Shown here: positions 12,980-22,000 of the stretch, piece after piece
Layout of the letters: every line of letters begins with the position of its first letter
Position numbering within the stretch: the first letter of the stretch is position 1
From: Membranipora membranacea
Taxonomy: Eukaryota > Bryozoa > Gymnolaemata > Cheilostomatida > Membraniporidae
Assembly: GCA_914767715.1 (NCBI GenBank)
Contig: OU612073.1
Coordinates: 14,322,001 to 14,386,000 of the forward strand
Length of the DNA: 64,000 bases
Direction: 5' to 3'
Program-made: the position numbers and the translations under genes
Notes under the pieces: generated by a model
What the model was told of the DNA's origin: nothing
The model's database searches: none
What the model saw: the letters and a program-made list of their open reading frames with translations, nothing else

Positions 12980-14830
12980 TTAGCACATTCTATATACAGC
13001 TGGATTACCCAGATCATCAAGCCAAAAGAACCGAAGATAATCACGGTGCTCGTTTACTACCCTGAAGCGATGATACATCTTCTCGATGTCACAAGATAAA
13101 GCTACTGGTTTTTGCCGAAATCTCAATAACACTCCCAGCAGATAATTGTTTAGGTCAGGGCCTTGTAATAACTCATCATTCAAATTGACACCATTAGCCT
13201 GCGCACCACAGTCAAATACGACTCTGATTTTTCCGGTCTTTTTATGATAAACACCGTGATGAGGTAAAAACCAACCCTCCCAGCTTTCAAGTTCTGATTT
13301 TGGCACTAGTTCAGCCTCATCCCTAGATATTATACATTCTACGAACTCAGTATATTTCTGTCTGAATTCTGCATTTCGCCTTTTGAACTGCGATAAAAGA
13401 CCATAAAATCTCTTCAAGACTGGTTGTTTACTAGATTTGAGAGTTGTCTCACCATGTTTAAACGGTAAAGGCATGACATAGTAACCTGAGCTGTCTTGGT
13501 GAATCCCATCATCTAGAATTTTGAGAAATTTCAGATCATCCTGTGAAATTGATTGACTGTCGGCATGATCGACAAATTCACAACCATCAATCATGTTCAT
13601 GAGTTCATATGGAGTGATGTTTGATACCTCAGTTTTACACGATATAACTAGTTTTGGCGACTGAATATTACTGACAGAGTTCAGAGCATCTTCGAGAGTA
13701 TAAATGTTGTGACTGTAATCAATCTCATCTGATGTGTCGCTGGCTTGTCTGCTGTCAGGGCCAACAACGCACCAACCGAGCTTGCTTTTCATGGCACAAG
13801 CACCACCCGGAGGGGCAGGAAAAACATCTCCTACAGGAGCCATAGCATCAAAACGATCACGACCTATGAGTAATCCCACCTCAAATTTCTGCTGTGGTGG
13901 AATATATTTAGATATGCATGATAAATGCTGAAAACCAGAAACATTTTCATATGTGGGTATGTCTGAAATGGCACATGGTATTGTACTTCTAGCATATGTC
14001 CTGGGTAGCTGTACACGGTCACTACTGTAAAAACCCCTAATTCTCAGAGAAGGAGTACTATCACAATGCCCTTTCCTATCAAATGACGTCATTGTTGAGA
14101 TTTTCAGCGCTGATTTTTCTTTCTCCACGCCGATTTTATTTAGCATTCTACTAGTGACATATGTTTTGTTGGATTGATCGTCCAGCAGAGCATATGTCAA
14201 ATACTCCTTGAGTGGATTATGACTAGTGGATATCCACACTGGTACAGTTTTACAAAACAGTCGAGATTGAGCATCAGAAATGGTATCAGTACAAGTGCTA
14301 TCGAGAAGCTGAGACACTGCTTTAGGCGGAGTTGTCTCTCCACTTAGACCACCCTTAGCTCTGTGCAACAGAGTATGATGTGACGAGCTTTTACAAACTC
14401 CACATTTCCAGTCCCTGGTACACTTAGCTAAGTAGTGATCGGCTGACAAACAGCGATTACATGCCTTGAAAGTTGTCACTATAGAAAAACGTTGCTCCAT
14501 AGAGAGTGACTTAAAATCTGCACACTTAGACATATACATGTGATTATCAGATTTACAGTGAGGACAGCATTTTTTCTTAGATGAATCATATTCAGCATCT
14601 GTCGTATGACTGACAGCACTTTGGTTAGATTTTGATTTAGGTTTCGATTGATCACTCTTAGCTGATGAATCCACATTACCCACACCCTTCAAATCATTCT
14701 GGGAAGTAACTGGATTGTTTGCTGAGTGGGATTCAAAAACCATAAATTCAACAAACCAAGAGAACGGTGGGAACACCTGATCATGAGATAGTTGATACTC
14801 TGTTACTTTATTGTTCCACCGTAATGCCAT
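12980..14830 (-). pseudogene. BEL/Pao pol: zinc knuckles, retropepsin-like region, N-terminal RT
   Basis: A 616-codon open frame. Cysteine/histidine zinc-knuckle motifs occupy residues about 87-160 (CCPHCKSDNHMY, CNRCLSADHYLAKC, CGVCKSSSHH). A peptidase A17/DUF1758-like region follows, with ALLDDQSNKTYV as the likely catalytic Asp stretch and LLIGRD later. From about residue 520 it is reverse transcriptase (GKIRVVFDCGAQANGVNLND; ALSCDIEKMYHRF with the first catalytic Asp). The frame stops at 12980 after YRMC. The YVDD motif lies to the left at about 12885-12910, joined by a deletion that removes the usual segment between motifs A and C. Confidence 0.85.
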
Positions 14831-14878
14831 AAAATCAGGAAGATTCTTGACTATGTCCTGATTACGATCACACTCCTC

Positions 14879-16013
14879 CTAAAATCCAAAGTGTGGGTTT
14901 TCTTCTCTCATTGCAAGGCACTGCTTGAGAAAATTTCCCAGCTTTTTGATACCGACATTATCTCTGTTTGTGATTTTTGGCCAGGTAAACAGTTTTTTCT
15001 TGTATGCCTGTGCAATGAGATAAGAATTACCATAATTAATTACCAGAAATTCTGAGCGAGCATATATCGAGGCATGGAAAAACCTCAATCAGACATATTA
15101 TGTCTGATTGAGGTTTTTCCATGCCTCGATATATGCTCGCTCAGAACTTCTGGTTAGATAATGCTCGATTAGCTCTCTAGCATCACCATCAGTATACTTT
15201 TCCAGGTAGAAAAGCTTAGATCTGGCTGTTGGCCATTTTCGTTTAGATATAAAAGCATCAAATGACTTGGCCCAGCGATTGTACTTGAGCAAATCACCCT
15301 GAAATACTGATGGCTCCTCCAGAGGCATTTTACTAGCCTCTATTGACTCTGCGATGGCATAATCCAACACCTGTCTACGTGACATAGCATAATCTGATTC
15401 TATATTTGGAGTTGTGCTCCCTACTACATATGTACTAGAATGCCAGTTTGGTTCTGTTAACTGGGGTGATATACGACTTTGATGCAAGTCCATGATAGGG
15501 GATGGGGGTCTGCGAATGTCATGTGGAGGTGAGCTAAAGTGAACACCATGCGAAGGTACAGCAATACTAACATGTGACAACCTTGGGTTACTATTGACAG
15601 CTGCTGCAACAGCAGTGGAAGCAACAGTCTGTGTATCATGAGCAGCATTATTACAAACATGCATGTTACTCCTAGATTGAGCTTGTCTATTGGATAGCCA
15701 CCCATTGTTACTTACTGGTCCATCATGAATAGCTGAAGCTAAATTACGTGAGTCACGAATAAGCCATTCATTGTTACTGGTAGAAGCTAAAGCTGGTCTG
15801 GGTTGATTAGCCGGAAACGAGTGTCCAGATGACACAGCTTGACCATTCAAAAGCCATCCATTGTTTCCATTGTTTTGATGAATAGCATTGGATGGAAAAA
15901 TATGCATGCTTATCCTACCATCTTGCTGGCATGTAAAATCCATGGGCGCGGCAGATTGATTTGATCCTACTTGATTTTGCTGCTGCGCGCCATTTACACT
16001 ACCATTGGGCGGC
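14879..16013 (-). pseudogene. BEL/Pao gag, DUF1759-type domain, interrupted by a palindrome
   Basis: Open from the MITE edge to 15098: a long Asn/Gln/Ser-rich linker, then a gag core with PSVFQGDLLKYNRWAKSFDA and an LFYLEKYTDGDARELI block typical of Pao gag (DUF1759). At 15098 the frame runs into an inverted copy of its own last ~56 bases and stops. After the palindrome the gag continues at 15041-14879 (YGNSYLIAQAYKKKLFTWPK). Confidence 0.8.
15042..15154. repeat. Near-perfect 56-bp-arm palindrome within gag
   Basis: Arms 15042-15097 and 15099-15154 are reverse complements with one mismatch and a single central base. It consists of the end of one gag segment followed by an inverted copy of itself, so it arose locally rather than by inserting foreign DNA. 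Confidence 0.95.
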
Positions 16014-16465
16014 CACACTCATCACGTGATATACTATTGCATGTATATCTCTGATCGATAGAGAATGAATTAATTCACTTAGCTTGAGTGCAGCTGAAAT
16101 TCAGTATTTAGGAGACGTATGGATTATTACCCAAACTTTTAGATATACACTTATCATTTTCTCATTCTTTGTTAAAATATTCTAATTTATATTTAGAAAA
16201 TCTGATATCACCTTTTAACAGTTTTAGAAGAGCATTTAGCACATGTTTTTGACAAGAAGAGTGACATCGAAACTGTGTATTGCTAGCCTAAGCTCAGAAG
16301 AGAGAACTAATAGTGCAGAGCTAAATAATTCTGTTTCGATCATGTCTGTTTGATAAAATTAAAGTTGTCCTCTCTTTCAGCCAAATGTAGGTGCTCAATA
16401 TTTGCGACAGAAGCTCTATCGATCAGAGATACACATACTAATAGTGTAATCTCGAAATCAGTGTG
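16014..16465. mobile_element. Mutator-like MITE inserted in the BEL gag (9-bp duplication)
   Basis: A 9-bp duplication TTGGGCGGC lies at 16005-16013 and 16466-16474. The two ends are ~50-bp imperfect inverted repeats sharing the core ATCTCTGATCGATAGAG (near 16048-16063, inverted at 16412-16428) and outer CACACT. The interior has no coding potential. Nine-base duplications and long TIRs are typical of MULEs. It splits the gag frame exactly at the duplication, so it came after the BEL element. Confidence 0.82.
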
Positions 16466-16905
16466 TTGGGCGGCCTATGATTTTGACCTTGTTGCACATG
16501 TTGACCATTACAATCATTACGACTAGGCATCTGTTGGTCTTCGCAACCATTATCAGATTGCTGCCGACCCCTAACATCATGTTGTGATGCTGGTTGCTGA
16601 ATTTCAGCACCGCCTATTGAGCCTTGATTTACTTGTACACTGCTTGATGAAAATACTTTGGTTTGTTGGTCAGTGCTATGAGCAGCAGGAAAAAATCTAG
16701 ATTGAGATGCCATTTCAAAATCACCTCCTGTTGAATCGATTTGAAACCGTGAGGAGTTTAGAATAATTCTATCAATAAGCACTTTCTTTCTGCCGCCAAC
16801 CGGTAATTTCTTTGATTTCAAAATATCCCTGAGCGCCTTTGCCCCCAACCTATCGAGCTCTGACCTTGAGATACTAAAGCCCTCCATGCTGAGACAAACC
16901 AACAA
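16438..16905 (-). pseudogene. BEL/Pao gag, N-terminal SAP-like part
   Basis: The first open segment after the 5' LTR. Residues about 15-50 (LGAKALRDILKSKKLPVGGR) look like a SAP DNA/RNA-binding helix-turn-helix, seen at the start of some BEL gags. The remainder is Gln/Ser-rich linker. The open frame runs a few codons into the Mutator-like MITE whose end is at 16465 and then stops. Without that insertion the frame would continue into the next gag segment. Confidence 0.75.
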
Positions 16906-17619
16906 AGATTATTGGCAAGAAACACAACTGCTCCACTGAGGCAAGATACCAAGACACACACTGAAAGCAATACCCAACAGCCACGACCACACAACTGAGT
17001 ACAGCCCAGCAACTAGAGTGCATGAGCCAAAAAATCCGCACTATTGGATGAAAAAGGCGAGCTTGCACAAAAAGCCCTAACCTATTCCAAGTACAAAAAA
17101 TTGACGGTTGTAAAAAATTAACGAGGCACGCACCTGGTATCAGTGAAGTGTAAAAAGTATCTCCAGCAGCTCTCCGTCAGCAACAGGGTGGATTAATAAA
17201 TAATCCAAGAGGTTATCGTATACAGTTACATCACCGGCAGTAGAGTAACGTGGCGTAGCAGTAAATGACGTCACGACGAGAAGGGGGTAGTCGTCACACA
17301 AGACGAGAGGATACAGCGGGGTATAACGACAGCTGTATCTAGAGACTAGTGCTTAGGTGTGCTGTGCTAGCAATACAGGATTTAGGTGGTATAGCGGTAC
17401 GAATCCTGTGGCTCTCTGATGTTGACGTACAGAGGATGTTGAGGGAGCTGAATGCTCGGCTAGCTGAGGTATAACTGTACAGCATCACAAGCTGACTGGT
17501 AGAGTAGGCGTCATGATAGTGTAGGCGCTGGAGTGAGTTGCTCTGTGGTTGGTGTGTGGGTTGGCGAGAGTGTTGAGTCAGCTTCTAGCGCTAGACATTA
17601 TCCAGAAATAAAGTTTCAC

Positions 17620-18161
17620 TGTTCTGGACTACAAGGCTTCTTGATTAATTTACACGAGATTTGAGAGATTACTTATAGTATCACAGGATCTTTTCAAATA
17701 AACGCAAACTATTAAGGAACAATATACTCAAAGATCAAATAAACACAAATCTAAATCCTATTAATTAATTTTGAATGTACCGAGAAATAAAAGAGATATT
17801 AAGTCAAGTGAACTTGGAGTCAAATTATTTTAACCTACAGAAAACAGAATTTAATTTATAACATACCTTTTTGCTGCTTTAGTAAATCCCCAAATATCAC
17901 CTTTGCCCAGAAAAATAGATAAATATAGTTAAAGTTTATACGCAACTCGAGTTTACTGAGCCTGTGAGGAAAACCTCAAACACCAAGGCTCACAGGGCAA
18001 CTAAAGGCTTGAGGAATTTGCTCGCCAAATTGATCCATCAGTGCAGATAATTGGACACAAAACACAATAGCCCGGTACCGCACAAAGCTATGCAGCTATG
18101 GCCGATTAGGCACAACTCCCAGTGAATGGCAAAGGACCTAAGCCGCTGTGAAGCAGTCACA
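17620..18161 (-). repeat. BEL/Pao 5' LTR (542 bp)
   Basis: Partner of the 10404-11045 LTR; it should hold the element's promoter. The interior begins to its left. The 600 bp from 17013 to 17619 is the element's untranslated leader, in which I see no gene. Confidence 0.93.
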
Positions 18162-18166
18162 CCCCT

Positions 18167-19030
18167 TATAAGTGGTCACATGACTTCCTTGTGGCAAACA
18201 CACATTTGGAAATTTGGAAATGCGATTGGATACTTGATAATTTGTTTTTGATTGATTTCAGTCTAAAAAGTAACTTTAAGAAAGTTTGATTTTTATCCGA
18301 ATTTTGGTTCTTTATCTTTTTACAGTGAGGAACAAAATAATATGATGCTGTGAGAAACGGAATTTTACTCCCCTAAGCGTGGGATATGCACTAACATCCT
18401 ACTTTGAATTTGGTTTTTGTAATGGTTTGCACTCAGGTTACTTCTCAATGTCACTTTTTTCTTGTATATACATTTTTAGTTCTGTTTTGGAGTTGCCTCT
18501 CTTTGTGCACTGAAAAAAGACAATATCGCTCAAATCTATTTAAACATGAGTATGATATTTAAATGATACCTTCTAGGGACAAACAGCTGGTTCACACAAA
18601 GTAATTTACTAGGGGCTGTTATTATTGAGTCTGACCTCTTTTTAGATCCAGGAGATGTTGCATTCAAGCTGTTCAAAGAAAAGTTCTTGCCAATAAGCCG
18701 TTAAGACCCCTGTCTTGTTCTAACAGTAAAACTCTTTTTATTCCTGTGTCAATAATGAATGTATGAAATATGTATAAGTGAGAATTTTTATATTATATTT
18801 TATATTATTTATTTACTTTTTAATCTGAGATGCGACCAGATTGCAAATTTTATGCATTTTATCATTTTGTTTTCTTTCTTGCACCAAAACATGTAAGGGT
18901 GGCCTCTTTTCTTAAGATAGCATACCATGTGTATAATTATAAAAAATAATTACATTTACAAAATTATTTAGAGTACCGTCACTTTTTCATAATTAGTACA
19001 TGTGGTGGCTCTACTTTTGCTTTCAAACAG
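18167..19030. other. Non-coding stretch between BEL element and exon at 19031
   Basis: AT-rich. One short open segment at 18646-18699 has an acceptor-like pyrimidine tract but its phase does not fit the next exon. Nothing else is supported. Confidence 0.5.
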
Positions 19031-22000
19031 GAAAGCGACTTCCATAGAACTATAGGGATAAACTCAGATTACATAGACACAGAAGATGTATATCTTAGTG
19101 CGGAAGACTGCGACTTCCTGGTCCAGGTAAGTCAACTCTGAATAGAGGCAAACACGTCACAATGCATTTCCTGCTCAAGAGAACAGTATGTCTCATTCAA
19201 CCAGTCCAAACTCCACATTGCAACCTATTTGGAAAGTTGTCCCTCAAGGCTCAATCATTGCCCGACATTGTTTCCTGAATTTAACAGTGATATTTGAACT
19301 TACCTCTTTTGTCTACTGTCAATGCTTACGCCGATGATACTTCTTTTGTTGCCAAAAGCCACAACACTTTTCAATTGGAGCGATCTTGCAATCTAGCTCT
19401 TGGAGCGATAAACCAATGGTGAAGTCAAACACAATGGTGATCAATACAAAAAAGTCACATTATCTTCTTTGTAATGCATCGCCCAATACCAAATTTTCTT
19501 TATAAATTTCTTGTTCTGAACTCAAGAGACACACCAAAACCAAACTCCTTGGACATGTAATGTGTGACACGCTTTCATGGGCTGATCATATCGACTATAT
19601 TTCAAAAAAGCTCAAAGCTAGTCGTGCCGTATTTTAGCACCACCCTTTGGAGATTGGTTGGCCTGAAGAGAGGGAGCAACCAGCAGAACTCTTCAGGCCA
19701 ACCCATCTCCTAAGGAAGGTTACTCCCATCTTTAATGGATGCACAAATGAATATGAAGTAGGTAACCTAGCCATAATATGTATGTGCGCATCCAGGCTTT
19801 GTAGAGATCGGGGAAACTCATACATACATAATCTTACCTTTTTTTCTAGAACAATGCATTATGGGAAAATATTGGAACATCACATAACAGCCAGTAGGAG
19901 ATTTTCAACCTGAACTTGCAGGCTTTGCAAAATTCCTTCAACAGAAACCAGTCTTGTTTTAATGGCAGATGTAATTTTCAAATAATTTATTGTTGCAGAC
20001 ACCAGTTCTTTCAACAGCATTCTGCATTGGCAGAAATAGACTTTTATCAACCCTCAAAAGTCTACATTTACACACTGATCTTGTGCATGGCGGCACACTT
20101 TCCAATCTCATCAAAACCTACCCAGCAACGGTTGAATGAATTACCATCAAGCGAAGCACACTCTGCACCTAAAGTTACATAATACCTAGGCTCTTTCATG
20201 GAGGTGTTACTAAATTTTGCACTGGTATGAATAGAGAGTGAATCATCATCTCTATTCAATTCATCCGCATGCCCGTTGCTGGGATCAGAGGCTGATGCAG
20301 TGAATTGTATTACCTGAAATCTCATTGAATAGAATTAAAGGTTGTCACCAAATCTTCCCTCATTTAATGCAAAATGAGCTGAGGCCACTTTTACTCAAGA
20401 TTTATTAATCCTTGCTATCTCTGATTTACTCTTGTTCTAAGACAGGTAGAGACTCATAGTTATTTTGCCATAAAGTTCCGCTGTGTCTGCTGAAGCTGAG
20501 TTAAATTTTTCTTCCTCAAACTGGCACAGCATGGATGATTAAGGTGCTTTCGTGGGGATTAACAGTGGATTATCTATGTTATGCTTAATCCGATCAACAA
20601 GCACCTTGATTGCATGGTGAGATAGATTATAACAAACAAATTCCTGAAGAGTTTGGTCCCCTAGCTCTTTCAGAAATGATGTTTATTTTCGATCCACAGA
20701 CATATTTTTTAATTAGGGGAAGGCGGGGTACGTTGAGCCAGTTTTTACATATTTTATTGTAACATGCAGTTGAATTGTGCCAGACCAACAAAAATTGGCA
20801 CTGAAATAGGTCTTCATGTCTTCCATCAACATGAGTGAGGTCAGAAACCTATTGCAGCAAGAAAAGGAAATATTGCTGTTTCAAAAAAAATCGGGAAGCG
20901 GCTCAACGTGCCCCAAGCACGGGGCACGTTGAGCCGGGTCCGCTTTTTGAATGGGGCACGTTGAGCTATTCTGTTATGGTCATCTCTTTGCTGGTGATAA
21001 CTTTTTAATTTATCGCAACCATAAGAAATAAAGGAAAGGAACCAAATTCATTGCAATAGCGCATTTTTTCACTCCAGTGAACTATAAAATATAATTCGCA
21101 ACACAAATAAATCTCTTAAATTTTTGCGGTAGAGGAAAACTTGCACACGGCAAACTTGGTGATAAGTGAAGGGAAAAATGAACTCAGAGTAATTGCTGAC
21201 TTCATTAAAGAAACATCAATTGCAATGTTTTTGTTTTTGTGTACATATACTGCATATACACTTTCATCATATAACATTTATATACTGCGGAGCTTGGCTC
21301 AACGTGCCCCAACGGGCATGGCTCAACGTGCCCCAACAGCCTGTTTTTCACTTTCAATTCGAGTTCAACAAAATCTCTCCATCAGAGATAAGTTTAGATT
21401 ATGTCATTTTGAGACTAAATATGATGTTATCACATAATAAATATTGCAACTTCTCAGTCACGCCTTGCTGGGAATAAATGACATTTCCGTCGATTGGCGC
21501 AGTATTTACTTTTTACGCTAAAAACGAAGAAAAACTAAATAATTATCTTCCCTTAGTAGCTATCTTTCTTTTTGTCTGCTCAAAAAGGGTGCCTTTGGTC
21601 ACATGACCTCTGATGGAGGGGAAAACTCAAAACATAAAATGGTATTTGAAATAAGTGGGGTGGATCAACGTGGCCCATGGCTCAACGTGCCCCGCCTTCC
21701 CCTAATCCGAATCAATTAAATTTTTATGGGGCTTCTTGCAATGCTACAAAAGTCTTTAAGACTCCGTGTAATATGAAAAAAACAGAATGGGAATCGGAGT
21801 ACCGGTTGCTGAGAAATTCACATATGAAGTCAATTTTTACAAAAGTGCACAAGATCACTGTGTCTTTTATGTTTTTACAAATTTTTGTTGCGGACACATT
21901 ATTCTTATTGTCATGACAGGTAAACAATTCTTCATTGCCACAAATAGGCTTGTATCAACATTCAAATTTCCATATTTTTAGTTTGTTACATCAAATTTCA

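Larger units (their letters stand above)
10404..18161 (-). mobile_element. BEL/Pao LTR retrotransposon, defective, with CCCCT target duplication
   Basis: LTRs at 10404-11045 and 17620-18161 flank gag-pol fragments read on the minus strand. Five bases, CCCCT, are duplicated at 10399-10403 and 18162-18166. In minus orientation each LTR begins TGTG and ends AACA. The gene order is SAP-like segment, DUF1759-type gag, zinc knuckles, retropepsin-like region, reverse transcriptase, integrase, DUF5641, as in BEL/Pao. The coding part is broken by a Mutator-like MITE (16014-16465), a palindrome (15042-15154), a deletion through RT/RNase H and several stops, so it cannot move by itself. A clear primer-binding site was not identified; a short GGCCGGGAG tract just before the 3' LTR may be the polypurine tract. 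Confidence 0.93.

Noticed and set aside
18646-18699. Possible exon with a strong pyrimidine tract (PGDVAFKLFKEKFLPIS)
   Set aside because: Its end phase does not fit the exon at 19031 in any frame, and no other partner was found.
21141-21477. Overlapping 94-98-codon open frames conserved in both GGCTCAACGTGCCCC elements
   Set aside because: Identity is explained by recent copying; the frames contain no domain and include the motif itself.
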